A stretch of DNA of 61,122 nucleotides, from contig CAJNDS010000370.1 of the NCBI GenBank assembly GCA_905221605.1, forward strand, positions 1 through 61,122, in the 5' to 3' direction. Every line of letters begins with the position of its first letter. Position 1 is the first letter of the stretch. Positions 30,302 through 42,309 of this stretch are shown here, one piece after another. The position numbers were made by a program, and so were the translations under genes. The notes beneath the pieces were generated by a model. It was not told where the DNA came from. It did not search any database and worked only from the letters and a program-made list of their open reading frames with translations. This stretch comes from Symbiodinium natans. Taxonomy: Eukaryota > Sar > Dinophyceae > Suessiales > Symbiodiniaceae.

Positions 30302-31019
30302 GCGCAGGAGATGGGTCAGGGATGCGTTTGGGCTGTTCTTTCCATGGTCTTGGCTGTTGAACTGCTTTTGAGCTGCAACATGTCCTTTGATTTCAGTCAA
30401 CCTGGACGATTTAGCTCACCTGTTTTGCAGCTGACTGTGCAGCCAGGCAGCCAGTTCACAATGAACATGCCGACCTTTGGCGGTGCGAAGAAACTCTTAA
30501 CCTCTTTGGACTCACTGCGACAGAGTGCCAATCCCAAGTTGGAATCTTTCAATACATTGCTCGCTGGGCACGGAGAAGCCTCTGCTCGACACTCTGTGGG
30601 CTCATCCGACTAATTGCCAGTCAAGTCACAAGCAGGGTGCCAGCAGGCTTTCCTCTACTCACCAATGGCAAGATGACTGAGCCGTTTGCTGCGGAAGATC
30701 CTTGACCAATCCGTTGGCCGTAGTGCTGAGATCCACGCACTACATGCAATCGATCAAGTTCCAACTACTCCCCCGCATCTTCGAAGATGACATCAAGAAG
30801 CAGGCCTTGTGGTCCCGATTTTGAGAAACGTTCGCTTCCCAGATGACAAATCGCAAGCCCTGGCCCCTGAGGTTCAAGAGTAACTTCAAAGACGACTTAA
30901 GCCGCCTTTTTCCCTGTCTTACCTTCCACGCACCAGCATCCTCTGTTTGTGGGGGGGTTCGTGACATTTGCTTGTAGGACTTGCGGTTGCCATGCTTTCA
31001 AACCTCCTTTCAGGTTTGA
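30302..31019. other. No recognisable feature
   Basis: Short overlapping frames only. No repeat, RNA gene or motif that I can support. Confidence 0.4.
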
Positions 31020-31100
31020 CTAGGGTTTTCAGGGTTTTAGGGTTTCAGGGTTTCAGGGTTTCAGGCCAGAAAAGGGTCTTAGGGTTTTGGGCCAGTTTAG
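31020..31100 (+). repeat. Degenerate TTTAGGG/TTTCAGGG array
   Basis: Units are TTTTAGGG and TTTCAGGG rather than exact heptamers, which suggests an old array. Confidence 0.85.
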
Positions 31101-31528
31101 GGCTTTAGGCATGTCTCGGCCAGATGGTTCCGCACTGGTGGGAGGTGGCGGCCGGTGTCCTTCCCACGTAATGTCGCACCTCTTCAGCTTCTATCCCCTC
31201 CCGTGGGACAATTGCCACGACTCTTCAGACTTACACCTGAACTGTCTTAAGCTTGTCCCAACGTCCAAAGGTCCCAGATCCGACTTGATGAAAACGGCTG
31301 CGGCACAATCTTGCATTGATGATGGGCAGATACGGGTAGTTATGATGAGCATCTTGCACTCGTCCGCACATGGATCAGTGCTTTTCTGGAGCATCGCCCA
31401 TGCAACTTGCAGATCAGCCGAGGCGCATCCGAGGCTTTTGCTCGGTGGGGTGCGCAAGTGTTGGCCTGAGGGCATGCACCATCCGGATTGTTCGCGGCGT
31501 CTGCGTCGTTCGATGGTTGCCCGGTGTC

Positions 31529-32227
31529 CTAAGCTACCCATGCCCCGGCAAGATGTACCCAAGTTGCTACACGCAGTTCCTGCCCGCTAGCACCATTTAC
31601 CATCGTGGGGTCCTTTGCAAACGTGCCGGACAAAAAGATGGCGCTCGGCATATAACCGCCAGGCTCACTTACACATGTATCAACGGAACAGATCCAACCG
31701 ATTCCAACAGCATCGTCACAGCATGCTGAAGCACAGCCCAGTGTCTGGAGCGCACCGGGCCGTATGATCCGGGAAATCGTGGGCACCGTGGGCACTGAGG
31801 CAGCGCGTGCTAGCAGGGTAGTTCCCGAGGTTGCGCCTTGCGCTACAGGGGCCGCCATCAGCCGCGCCTGATGGTAGCTGTATGCTCCTGCTGCACTTTG
31901 CCACTGGGCAGGCCGTTGTGCTGTAGCAGTTGCCCTTGGAGTTTGCGAGGGTATCGGTATCGGCTGTATGGGTGTCGCGATGCAGGATGCCCGTCTGCTG
32001 GTAGAGCAAATCGGTGGCGCAACGCTCGGCCTGGCAGCTGGTTTATAAGCAAGCATGCGACGGGTATAAATATTCCGATTCTTCACCCTAGTTATCCCGA
32101 GTTGCTTGACCAGCCTTGGCGAGAAGCCAATTCCATGCTGGGCCTTGGGCGGATGACCCGGCAGTGCAAACGGCATCATCAAGTTGCCAGTGCTGACCTC
32201 AATGACGGCTTCTGCTAGAACCAGCAT
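31529..32227 (-). CDS. Unassigned open frame, 232 codons
   Basis: Longest non-repeat frame of the right half. It shows no domain I recognise; composition is Ala/Thr/Pro-rich (RATATAQRPAQWQSAAGAYS). It has no signal peptide and no AG|G-delimited structure that I can defend. It may be chance. Confidence 0.2.
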   Translation of the reverse strand: MLVLAEAVIEVSTGNLMMPFALPGHPPKAQHGIGFSPRLVKQLGITRVKNRNIYTRRMLAYKPAARPSVAPPICSTSRRASCIATPIQPIPIPSQTPRATATAQRPAQWQSAAGAYSYHQARLMAAPVAQGATSGTTLLARAASVPTVPTISRIIRPGALQTLGCASACCDDAVGIGWICSVDTCVSEPGGYMPSAIFLSGTFAKDPTMVNGASGQELRVATWVHLAGAWVA

Positions 32228-32639
32228 CGTTCAGTGGCGTTCAAAGGTCTAGGATGGTGGGATTTGGGTGATTCCGCAACTTACCTGGGCCAACTTCGTG
32301 GTGCAGGCCTCTCAGCCTTTGTTGCGTCCAGGACCGTGCAGCTCAGTGTGGCCAATGACGTCTATCTCTGCGCGGTTGATTGCATGCCAGGCCCGTACGT
32401 GACCCCGTCCCGGACTCTTTGTGCCAGCAGAAGCTGACACGAAAAGAAAAGCATGGCCGTGTTGCAGCTGTAGTTTCTAGACTTGTTGCCATTGGGATTC
32501 TGCAGCGGTACTTGCGACAGAGTCCTACGCAGTTGCTCTGACCAGCTGGTCTGTCAGACTTGCTCATACTCCATGGGCACATCATTTTCGTCGAACGACG
32601 GGTGCTGGAAGGTGCAGGTGGCGCAAGTGGTGCAAGTGT
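32228..32639. other. No recognisable feature
   Basis: Only short frames; nothing supported. Confidence 0.4.
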
Positions 32640-32996
32640 TGCAGAGTCTCTATTTCTCCCTCCCTCTCTCCTTCTAAGGTCTCTCCCTCTCTCTCTCGCT
32701 CACAAGTTGCCTGAGAATAGTGCGGAGGAACCTTTCTGCATTCGAGATCTGGAGCCTGCAAGGCTCACTGCTTCGGAGCTCGGACTCTTGAAGATTCAGG
32801 CGCGCTCGCTCCCTCTCTCTCGCGTTCTTCTCCTTCTTCATATGATTATCTTTCTTCTTCTGCTTCTTCTGCTTCTTCTTCTCTTTCTTCTCTTTCTTCT
32901 TCTTCTTTTCCTGATTCTTCTTCTTCTTCTTCTTCTGATTCTTCTTCTTCTGCTTCTTCTTCTTCTGCTTCTTCTTCTTCTGCTTCTTCTTGGCTT
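32640..32996. repeat. Polypyrimidine tract with (TTC)n
   Basis: CT-rich from 32640; from about 32823 to 32992 it is almost pure TTCTTC/TTCTGC repeats. The Leu-rich or Arg-rich frames across it are repeat artefacts. Confidence 0.9.
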
Positions 32997-33292
32997 AGAG
33001 GGCCCGAAAAAACTCCCTGCGCGCATGCGTACCCGAAGTTCAGCGCCTCGTTTTTACTAGAGACCTCTCCTTACTCATTGCTGCTTCATACCCTAACATA
33101 TACATCTTGTTGGGTTCCCCCGACGGCCTCTAGCGGGTCATCGCCTCGATCTTTCCTCCCGGGTGCGACACGACTGGCCCGTGATCGTTATCATGTTGTT
33201 TCTTGGGCCAATCTCGCTCAGCCACCCGTTTAGGACAGAGGCCCCCGACGCCCCATTCTGCTCATTAGCATAAGTTTGGACCTTCTCTTTCG

Positions 33293-33335
<43 letters not shown>

Positions 33336-33336
33336 C
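33293..33336. repeat. (CT)n microsatellite
   Basis: About 20 CT units; a second CT-rich tract lies at 33555-33602. Confidence 0.95.
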
Positions 33337-33602
33337 CACATGCATGGACGCCCCCAGGGGCGCGTGATGTCCGATGTCCAGTCTGTTGGCGCGACCGCTT
33401 TTTTCGCGGGTGCGTGGTGAGAAAGCAGTATGGGGTTGGAGTTCGAAAGCGCTTCACCAAGATGTTCCGCCCAATGATCCCCCGAGCTACAAGCCCCTCT
33501 GTGCTCCCCTTTGACTGCTGAGACTATTCAGGCCCTTGCATCTGTTTGTGGGCCTCTCTCTCTCTCTCCCTCTCTCTCCCACTCTCTCCCTCTCGCTCGC
33601 AG

Positions 33603-34147
33603 TCTATTTTCGAGATTTGCATCCTCATGCCACTCCACTGAGCGCGTAGCTTTACAGGGCCGGCAAATGCATTGCAGTTGCTTGCAGACGTGGTGTGTGA
33701 AAACTTATGAACTTGCTGTCAAGCGGCAGTTTGGCGTAATGTACCCTGTACCGGTAAGGCATGGCGCGTGACCTCTGCCTGCACCAAAGCAGAAGTTGAC
33801 AACAAACTTGAATCCTGCGCACAATGACTCACTCTGTCCTACTGCTCAAAGGTTCTTAACGTCAGCATAAACACAGCGCCACTAACAAATTGCACAACAT
33901 ATACACGCTGTTCACTGCACAACAAGCACGGCGCATACTATCAGAAAATTGTCAGAGCAGTAGTTTGAAACCTTTCAGACTATGAAGAAGTCCATGCAAA
34001 CCTTGGGCATCTCCACGCACTCCTGAGGGGCAGAGTTCTCCTCGGCCGTCCACACGCAGAGCAACATGCGATGACTTGCACGGCTGATAGCATTCGTGCG
34101 CAGACGGCCGGGCGGCAGCTCACATCTGTACAAGCATGTTTGCATGA
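33603..34147. other. No recognisable feature
   Basis: No frame, repeat or RNA gene that I can support. Confidence 0.4.
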
Positions 34148-34169
34148 AACCCTAAACCCTAAACCCTAA
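34148..34169 (-). repeat. CCCTAAA array (3 units)
   Basis: First array in the opposite orientation to those at 28.6-31.1 kb. Confidence 0.9.
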
Positions 34170-34705
34170 TAGCACCGAACTCTTCTTGCACCCATGCGAA
34201 ATCATGAAAGTGCAGGGTGCTCTTCTTTGCTTCCCAGTGTCCTTAGCGCAACTTGCAGCAGGCACGCCACCGCCAAAGGCGTCCCACGACAGCTGAACCT
34301 GCTGCAGCAGTCTGAGGAAGAAGGCATTTGTAGATCCTCTGAGGCCATGAGGTGTGCCAAACGACAACCCAAAAGCCTTGTAAACCCTCTGACCTAAAAT
34401 CCCTGGAAGCCCTTGAGAGGCCGAGAACCCTATAACCCTTCACCGCAACCCGGAACCTATTAACTCTCTAACCGTTTGAGGCCTCATGTTTCTCGATTGG
34501 GACTCTAAGATGACTTCAGGAATGCCTTGGACAATCGGGATCCCAATCCAAAAAGGCCCTGTAGCGATTTAAATATCTAACCTCACTCATCTTGAGTTGA
34601 CAAGATGCGAACTGCACTCAGGAATGCTTCTGAACAAGCACCATGTGCACTTTCATCTACCACTGGGACCTGAACGACGTGAAAAGGAAACAGACCCCCC
34701 TGTCA

Positions 34706-34753
34706 CTAAACCCTAAACCCTAAACCCTAAACCCTAAACCCTAAACCCTAAAC
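34706..34753 (-). repeat. CCCTAAA array (about 6 units)
   Basis: Exact heptamers, 113 bp before an array of opposite orientation (34866-34934). Confidence 0.95.
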
Positions 34754-34865
34754 AGTGCCCCTGACCATGCCTCCGCCTCCAAGGATTCGAGCTCCTGGCG
34801 CCATGTTAGACTGGGCATGTTTGGCCTATGACATCATGCCGAGCTTACTGGGGTCCTTATCAGAA

Positions 34866-34934
34866 GGGTTTAGGGTTTAGGGTTTAGGGTTTAGGGTTTA
34901 GGGTTTAGGGTTTAGGGTTTAGGGTTTAGGGTTT
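34866..34934 (+). repeat. TTTAGGG array (about 10 units)
   Basis: Exact heptamers. A minimal inverted-repeat element (34941-34988) follows within 10 bp. Confidence 0.95.
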
Positions 34935-34940
34935 TCCTGC

Positions 34941-34988
34941 CATTTGGGGATCTATATTGCGGGGTCCCCTATTTTCGGAACCCCCCCA
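34941..34988. mobile_element. Minimal hairpin of the TTTCCGAAAATAGGGG family
   Basis: About 48 bp; the right arm read in reverse is GGGGGTTCCGAAAATAGGGG and the left arm is TTTGGGGATCTATATTGCGGGG. The arms meet at GGGGTCCCC with no internal sequence. Confidence 0.55.
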
Positions 34989-35102
34989 TATTGCAACTGG
35001 CATGAGCCATTTTGCCAGGGGAGGCTCCTCCACCGTCCGATCCCGAAGCTCTTGGGCCATGTCCTGTCCCACGCATCGTATGGTTGCCCAAACCCCAGTT
35101 GC

Positions 35103-35158
35103 CTAAACCCCAAACCCTAAACCCTAATTAAACCCTAAACCCTAAACCCCAAAACCTA
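35103..35158 (-). repeat. CCCTAAA array with variants
   Basis: About seven units, some CCCCAAA or CCTAATTAAA. Confidence 0.9.
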
Positions 35159-35661
35159 AGAATTGCATGGTTTCGGCGGTGGTCGTTTGGCTCGTGGTTG
35201 CAGCCGTAGGATGGCTCAGAGGTCGGGAAAAGGTCATTTTTGTCCTTCACTTCTCCGTCGTGAACTGATATCTAGCGAATGCGTGCGTTTGGCTTGTTCA
35301 CTTCGCTCGCTCCGCTCATGAAATCACTTCGTGTCGCTAGCTCATTTCAGTTCAAAAATAAGAAGGGAAATGGGGGAGCGTGCGAAGGAAGACGAGGAAC
35401 ATCCGACTTCGCCAAGTGATGCCAGGTGCACATGGTCAGACAACGATATTCCCCTTAGAAATTCAATCTTTTGATGAGCAGGTAGGCTAAGACTGGTGAA
35501 TCTTCCAGAGGACCTCGTTACAAGCACCTCAACACCACACTATGTAAAAGCCGAGGTCTAATAATTTGGCTTTGTTGATGCCGCGACTGACAAGTGCATG
35601 ACCTGCAGCGATGGGCGGCCCACGATCCTTTTGACACGTGATGGATCCTGATTATGGCCGA
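35159..35661. other. No recognisable feature
   Basis: Only short unsupported frames. Confidence 0.4.
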
Positions 35662-35768
35662 GATTTGGGGGGTTACGAAAATAGGGGACCCCCAAAATAG
35701 ACCCCCAAATAATGGGATTCCCTTATAATTATGACCCCACTAATGTACCCCCAAATTTTCGGAAATCA
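35662..35768. mobile_element. Short inverted-repeat element, TTTCCGAAAATAGGGG family
   Basis: 107 bp. Left end GATTTGGGGGGTTACGAAAA; right end in reverse GATTTCCGAAAATTTGGGGG. The interior is A/T-rich with CCCCCAAA blocks. Confidence 0.6.
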
Positions 35769-36170
35769 CCGTTTGGCGTCCCCCGCTCCCCACCCCCGGC
35801 TTGAAGTTGGCCGCGGCTTGACTGGACCCAGCCCCGCAAACGGCAGCCCAAAAGGATGAGCAACTTGCCAATGTCACAGCAGGTCGGAGCACAACGATGC
35901 TCTCCTGCATGTCATAGACGTAGATTTTCGGAGAAACTCCTCAGTGAGATGCTGGCAGATAACCACATCCCTTAGAGGTCAACCAAGAAATGCACCCTAA
36001 ACTGCAAATTCAGCGACCATCAAAGCCTCTAGCAGTTGACCTGTGCTGGTGAGCTCAGCTTCGGGCTCTGCAGCGCACGCCTGAAGTCTGCGTTGGAGGT
36101 CAACAGCCCATCCTCGTCATAGACGGCCTGCCAGGGTCAGTAGGCCGAGCGGAGCCCAACTGCTTTAGCG

Positions 36171-36230
36171 TTTAGGGTTTAGGGTTTAGGGTTTAGGATT
36201 TTGGGTTTAGGGTTTAGGGTTTAGGGTTTT
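36171..36230 (+). repeat. TTTAGGG array
   Basis: About eight units with one TTTAGGATTTTGGG interruption. Confidence 0.93.
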
Positions 36231-36368
36231 AACTGAAACCAAGACCTGACCGACTTTGTTGGATGGCGCGTGGAAGGGTGCGACATGCTCGGGCCTCAAC
36301 TTAGCTTCCCCTAGACCTTAGACCGGCTCTTCTGGGCCATGGGCCATCGTCGTTAGAAGGGTGATCTC

Positions 36369-36404
36369 AGGGTTTAGGGTTTAGGGTTTAGGGTTTAGGG
36401 TTTA
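36369..36404 (+). repeat. TTTAGGG array
   Basis: Five exact units. Confidence 0.95.
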
Positions 36405-36659
36405 TCAGTACTCGGCGAACGGCAGGTTGTGCTGGCATCATGCTGAAATTTATCAAGGCCCGTGAGCTTCCCCCCGGACACCTCGGCACTTGGACGTGTT
36501 TGCACCACTCAGCATGTCCTAAGCCCCAGACATTCCAAAACCAGATGTAGCCGCTTGAACATTTTGCTCTTATGTGATGCTTCGACCCGACCTACTTTCC
36601 GAGAGAAATCGATCTCCAAACAATCGCACCCGTCCGCCTTTATCTTTCGAAAACCTCAA

Positions 36660-36705
36660 CTTCACTCTGAACTCACTCTGAACTCACTCTGAACTCACTC
36701 TGAAT
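36660..36705. repeat. 11-bp tandem repeat ACTCTGAACTC
   Basis: Four copies, the last diverging to TGAATGCACTC. Confidence 0.9.
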
Positions 36706-37059
36706 GCACTCAACCTCGGTCGGACCGGTCCTGTCTATCAACAGGTACGTGGAAATATCGCGCAATGTTCTCGCGCAATACTTTGGCCTTGGCACGCACA
36801 GGCTGACAGGCGGCATCAACGTGTGACTCAAAGAAGCGCTTCAGCATGTGTCAAATCTTCCTTGAACCAGTATGCGACCTGGTTTTAAGCAGAATCGAAG
36901 CCAAGGCAATGGCGAAAGCCGGCGTACGCAGGAAATGGCTCATCTCCTGTCGAGCCGAGGTCTCTCAAACCATGTCGTTCTGTAGCATAGACCTGCTATC
37001 CGTCTTTGAAACGACCATTGTTTTGCTCTTTCTTCCTTATGTGTTGAACAATGTTGAAA

Positions 37060-38545
37060 TGCCCTGGCGGCATCTAAAAAATGCACTTGGCAACGGCTTC
37101 TCCTCTTGCTGACATCTGGGGCTCATAGACTCATAGACTACGCGGTGCTCTCTTTTCTCATCCCTGAAGATTCCGTAAACATTTTCGGCATTTCGCAGGA
37201 ATCCCGAAAGGGGCCCGGTATGAAGAGGACCATGCCTAGGAGCCTGGCTACATGCGTTCGGACACGGGTTTGGGGGCTAGGGTTTAGGGTTTAGGGTTTA
37301 GGGTTTAGGGTTTAGGGTTTAGGGTTTAGGGTTTAGGGTTTAGGGTTTAGGGTTTGGGGTTTGGGGTTTGGGGTTTAGGGTTCAGGGTTTAGGGTTTAGG
37401 GTTTAGGGTTTAGGGTTTAGGGTTTAGGGTTTAGGGTTTAGGGTTTAGGGTTTAGGGTTTAGGGTTTAGGGTTTAGGGTTTAGAAAAACCGGCTGCAAAG
37501 ACGGAGGCTTCGGGGCTGGAAAGCTACATGCAACTGCATTGGCCCAGGCTAGGCGTCTTGCCCCAAAGTCTGCGTCTACATGGCTGTCCGTGCTCTGGGG
37601 TTACTAGGCATTTCACTTCGGCCACGTGACATCCGAAGAAACGGGTTTGGCAATGAGTTTTCCTTGCGCTGAAGTCCGGGTCATGGAATGTGTGGCTTTC
37701 TCTTGTATTTGTTTACAGACAGACACCAAAAGCCCCTAAACATTCTGGAAATGAGTTCCACGTTTCGCAGAAGAGGAACATGCCCCGATGCATTGTTGGA
37801 GCTTGGCTACATCGAGCTCTGCTTTAACAGACACAGGCCTCAGGGATCGAAGACACACCGAAACCATATCAAAACCAAACCAAAAATGTAAACCACGATC
37901 TGACGAGCATCTCCAGGCATGGCATATGCATCTTGCGTGCACCCGAAATGTGCATTTGCCAATGATTATTCCTTGTGTTGAAGTCTGTCGCTTCATGAAC
38001 TCCGGGGGACTCTCTGTTGCATGTGTAGGAACAGACACAAGAACCGTTGACAAATCTGTAAATGGTATCGGAATTTGGGAGGAAGGTTGAAGCGGTCCGG
38101 AAAGAAAACGTCGCATTCTTGTAGCTTGAATACGTGCATTCGGAACCGCCGTGTCTGGAAAACAGAGGCCTTCGGGGCTCGAAAGCCATGTGCATGCTGG
38201 GCCCGGGCACTTTAGAGGCTGGAACGCGGACCAAATTCTCACTCTTCTGGCTTGCAAAATATCAATTCGGGCAGTCTGCTGTCTTCCAAGTCTCTTTGGG
38301 TATCGTGTTTCATGAAAACACCGACGCCATACTGAAACAAGCCTGCTGGCCCGGAGGCTTTTTCCATCACAGTCTGAATGGGCATCTTTCTCAGTAAGGC
38401 GATGCTTCTTTAACAGGCAGCAAACCAAAATTAACAGTTGGAACAAGTTTCGTTGGGTAAATTTTAAGCCATGCTAACCTGCCAACGTGGCATCTGAAAA
38501 GCTGCCTTGGCAATGGTTTCCCTCGTGCTGAAGTCTGTGGCGGGG
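37060..38545. repeat. Degenerate dispersed repeat with TTGGCAATGG core
   Basis: Variants of TTGGCAATGGTTTTCC followed by a GCTGAAGTCTG-like block recur at about 37090, 37650, 37955 and 38510. Each is preceded by a GACATC/GGCATCTGAAA-like block. GGCTTCGGGGCTSGAAAGC recurs at about 37507 and 38170. This looks like an old tandem duplication of a 300-550 bp unit, interrupted by the TTTAGGG array 37278-37483. Frames across it (for example 37736-38446 minus) are not supported. Confidence 0.55.
37278..37483 (+). repeat. Largest TTTAGGG array (about 29 units)
   Basis: About 206 bp, nearly all exact heptamers, with a short TTTGGGG block in the middle. Confidence 0.97.
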
Positions 38546-39210
38546 CTTTCGAGAATGAGAAACGCACATGAACATCACAGAAACCCCTGGTGTTGAGAAC
38601 AAAAAGACAACTGGGAGACGAAAGGGAGACAACAGTCCCAGACGGGCGTCATAGCATCCATTTACGAGACAACTCGGAAACAACTTTTTAAAGTAGTGCC
38701 ATGAGCCATCCACGCGAACGTTGCAGAAACCCCTTGCTTATTCCCAGCTAAAGCTGTTCGGGGAACAAAGGGAGACAAATGGGAGACAACAGTCCCTGCA
38801 TCCAGCGTCGAGACAACCGGTAGACAAATGGCATTCAATTCGCTAGGCAAATGCCGTGAGAAATCCAAATGTGCGTCGCAGAAACCCTGTTAAGTAAATG
38901 AAGGCATTAAGGAGCCCCAGTTAAAGCTGCTTGGGGAAAAAACGTTTGCTGAGAGCATCTCTGCGCAGCTGCATCGCGCGAATCGAGTGCAGCAGTGCGC
39001 GGGAATGCCAGCAGCACTCGATCGGTTTATGCACTCTGCAACGGAGCGGTGCGAATGCAAAAAAATGATTTGGTTCATGGGTCGCGGTCAGACCAGCCCT
39101 TTAGCCGTACAACGCCGAACGGCAAGTGGCACCGGAGGCCTCCACGCAGAACCAGTCATGGAGCATGCCGGCCACCTGCGCTACTGTACCCCCCCCCCCA
39201 ACCCCGAAAC
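38546..39210. other. No recognisable gene
   Basis: Contains a weak internal duplication (GGGAGACAAAGGGAGACAAC-type stretches at about 38600 and 38770) and otherwise nothing supported. Confidence 0.4.
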
Positions 39211-39319
39211 ATATGGGGGCTTACGATGTTAGGGGTACCTTATTGGGGTTCTCAATCTCAGGGGAATCCTACGATTTGGTGGTCCATTAAAGGGGTCCCT
39301 TATTTTCGGAGATCCCCGG
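39211..39319. mobile_element. Short inverted-repeat element, TTTCCGAAAATAGGGG family
   Basis: 109 bp. Left end TGGGGGCTTACGATGTTAGG; right end in reverse CCGGGGATCTCCGAAAATAA then GGGACCCC. Imperfect arms. Confidence 0.55.
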
Positions 39320-39373
39320 ATTGAAATACCACCAAATCTGTTGCCTCGGCCAAGAGAGATGTCAAGGGCGGCA

Positions 39374-39398
39374 ACCCTAAACCCTAAACCCTAAACCC
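39374..39398 (-). repeat. CCCTAAA array (3-4 units)
   Basis: Short exact array; start of the long block of minus-oriented arrays. Confidence 0.9.
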
Positions 39399-39496
39399 CG
39401 AAAACCTCAAGAGTCCGAACCCTGGCTCCCGGCTCCCGGCTCCCGGCCTCAACTCGCAGCACACGGGTTGGAGACGCCTCGCAACAGAACCACCAG

Positions 39497-39632
39497 TGTA
39501 TACATATATATATATATATATGTCTACATATACATATATACATATATTTGTTTCTAAATGCATATCTTTATTAATATTCCTCTGTAGATATGTATATATA
39601 TGTTTTAATGCAACTATTTAGCTATATATATA
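39497..39632. repeat. AT-rich (TATATG)-type microsatellite
   Basis: Alternating TA/CATATA runs, about 135 bp. Confidence 0.9.
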
Positions 39633-39767
39633 CACAACTCACTACCCGTCGATACCCTTCGCCAATCATCACCGGCTTGCCTTTACCCCTTCCGACTCGA
39701 GCTCCGATGGCGGCGGCCTTTTGGGCGATCCGCTCCTGCTTTGACTTGGGGACTCTGGTTGAGGACT

Positions 39768-39865
39768 GGGATGTTCCCCCCTTATACTAACAGTCCTTCA
39801 TAGAGATTATAATCGGGGGTACAAAAATCCCTACTAAGGACTGTTAGCATCAGGGGGAAACATCC
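39768..39865. mobile_element. Short inverted-repeat element, GGGATGTTCCCCC family
   Basis: 98 bp with about 30-bp inverted ends: GGATGTTCCCCC...ACTAACAGTCCTT on the left and the reverse complement of GGATGTTTCCCCC...GCTAACAGTCCTT on the right. Best-preserved member of its family. Confidence 0.8.
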
Positions 39866-40249
39866 GAAGTTGAGGACATGGTCGTATGTTGAAGGCTTCA
39901 GCAAGCTTAGGTTGAGGTGTTTGGACTTCCGGATTTTGAGATTCTGAGCTAAGAAGCCCCAGACTGAAAGAACCCAAACCTTGTAATTAGAAACAGCTGC
40001 TTACGGAGCAAGTCCACAAAAACGTTTCGAAGTAGGACGAACACCGGGCAGCCACAAGCCCTGTCCGAGAAGCACGTCGTATCTCTTTTTTTTTTCGGTA
40101 GCAGAAGGTAATTCTCCTTAAAGGGGGGGTGGTAGGTAACCGAAGGCTGAACCCCCCCCTTCTCTTAAGAGCCCCATAAACTCGGCACCCTGCCAAATGC
40201 AACATGGACCTCAGGCTTGATGACTTTTCCTACCGGAGCAGGGAAAAGA

Positions 40250-40360
40250 CATATGGGTAGTTTCCTAAATTAGGGTCCCCCTTTGGGTACACATTATAAG
40301 GCGGCACCCTTGAAAAGGGGATCCCAAAAAGGGACCCGAATTTAGAAAACTACCCATATG
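40250..40360. mobile_element. MITE-like element with about 38-bp inverted ends
   Basis: Ends CATATGGGTAGTTT(C/T)CTAAA continue to GGGTCCC on both sides, differing at a few positions. The interior is only about 35 bp. GTTTCCTAAATTAGGG is close to the family core GTTTCCGAAAATAGGGG, so it is probably a divergent member. Confidence 0.8.
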
Positions 40361-42223
40361 CTAAAGACCACAGCAAACTGGAGTAGATTGAACCCAGGGC
40401 ATCCTCCTAAAGCTAACCTTGGCCCAAAACCTCTTCAAAACCTTCTCAAAACCGTTCCGCCAAAACTTGTGTGACCCAAACCAAGCGCAACCTCAATAAG
40501 CCCTAAACCCTCCTTTCCTTCTTTATATGGAAGAACACTTCTCGAACCCAGTGAGAAACATGCAGTTCCTTCGCAGATGAAAATCAAAAATCACATGTCG
40601 GCGTTTACGCAAATCAAATAAGACATGCGATTCAAGGGTATTTGATCAAATAGGGTCTAGTCGACTTTATCATTAGACTACATCACATATCATTTTGTTG
40701 CATAAATCACTATATAGTGTATTTTCGGTGACTAGGAGAATCGTCAAGAAATAGCCCAAATTTGGCTCAGAGGGAAGGGCGTGCATCGAGCTAACCGGAA
40801 TACATCTGCGTACGGCCCCCCCCCCCCCCCCCGTCAAATTGTTTCAGGAACCGTGTGTCAGCGATGTGGGCCCAACAGTCAGTGGCCGCGGGCCTCGCAG
40901 CTGGTGATCCCCGCTCTGCATCTGCGATGAGCTTTGCAAGGCCTTAACCAAAAGGATATGGTTGCGCCAGGGAACCCTTGCTATGAGTATCAATACCGCA
41001 TGTTCCGGGGCGGCAGGAAGTGGCATGAGGAGTCAGCTCCTCAACTAACGTTAGGGCCACCTGCACCCCGCCCTTGAAACTAGCAACGTGAGACAGGCCT
41101 TGCCTGTCAGCACACTTGGACTTCTCCAACCTCTTGTGGAGCATTAAACCTCTCCAACCGGATTTATGATACGGTTACGTCAAACCTTCGTGCATCGTTG
41201 GGCTGATCCCTCAGAGCCCGGCTCATAGCAGCCGCTTCCGACATGGCTACCGATCAGTGGAAACCATTGCAATGCGTAACTTCCGTTGTTCTACATGCAG
41301 GCGTGATGAAGTGTTGATGATGCTACGGGCACGTTCAGCCAGCTCTTGGTGATCGCGGATTCAGTCAATCTTGAGCCCTGAAAACCCTGGCGGATCAACA
41401 CTGTGACATGATGATGCTTTTGAGCAACACTGGAGTATCGGGTCCATGACGCGAACCGAAGCAAAACAAGACCGCTTACATAGGTAGCTCAAAAGGTGTG
41501 GCATGATGCAAGTGTCTCATTGCAATCACCGCAACTTGCCTAACTAGCCAAGACATCCACTCATGATTCGATGTTTTTGGATCCTGAACGCCTGGCACAT
41601 ATGACATTTTATGAATCTTGATGAGTCCCTGAAGCTGTTTGCGCAAGGAAGGGTTTTGCACCGCGTGCGACAATAATACTTACAATACAAATAACAATCA
41701 TAATAACAATCATAAGGATAAGAAGAAAGAATAACAACAAGAATAAGAATAAGAATAATATTGAAACAATAATAGTCATCATAATAAAAATGATAGTAAC
41801 AATGTACTCTTATACTAACATGAATTTCAACTTTTTGGTGCTTCTGCCATGTCTTGGGTGGCAAAACTCATGCGAATTTGCTTGCTGGCTTTGCTGTCGG
41901 TTCTGGTCGATGAGGTTTGCATGTCACAGTAGACGCGTGCAGTACTTGGAGTGCCTATGCGGCCAAGAGCACTGCAGGTATCTTGCAGCCAGCAGCGGTG
42001 TCTTCTAGAACCCATCACTAAACTCCGAGACCCTTCACACTAAGAGTCGCTTCGAGGAGGGTCTTGGAGTATACCTCTGGAAAAGCTACATGCCGTTCTG
42101 GACAGCACAAGCTTGTGGCACGCCCTTTCGAGCGGTGCCAGCACATGCGCCGCACGAACCCATAACGAGCTGCCGGGGACGACACCTTGTCTTTTTGCGA
42201 AAGCCTGCCGATTCAGAACCCTT
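40361..42223. other. No recognisable gene; 25-base poly-C at 40808-40832
   Basis: A C homopolymer at 40808-40832 and an AT/AAT-rich tract at about 41675-41800 are the only structures. Frames are short and overlap on both strands. Confidence 0.5.
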
Positions 42224-42309
42224 CTAAACCCTAAACTCTAAACCCTAAACCCTCAACCCTCAACCCTAAACCCTGAACCCGAAACCCTAAACCCGAAACC
42301 CTAAACCCT
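42224..42309 (-). repeat. CCCTAAA array with variants
   Basis: About 12 units including CCCTCAA, CCCGAAA and CCCTGAA. Confidence 0.93.

Noticed and set aside
31529-32227. A confident protein-coding call
   Set aside because: Longest frame of the right half but no motif, no exon structure, and overlapping frames on the other strand; left at low confidence.
32838-33026. Arg-rich peptide on minus
   Set aside because: Reading of the TTC/TGC repeat tract.
34775-34802. tRNA 3'-end-like GGATTCGAGCTCCTGGCGCCA
   Set aside because: No matching acceptor stem, D-arm or anticodon arm upstream.
40752-40775. Spliced-leader-like sequence (AGCCCAAATTTGGCTCAGAG)
   Set aside because: It resembles but does not match the conserved dinoflagellate spliced leader as I remember it, and no donor follows.
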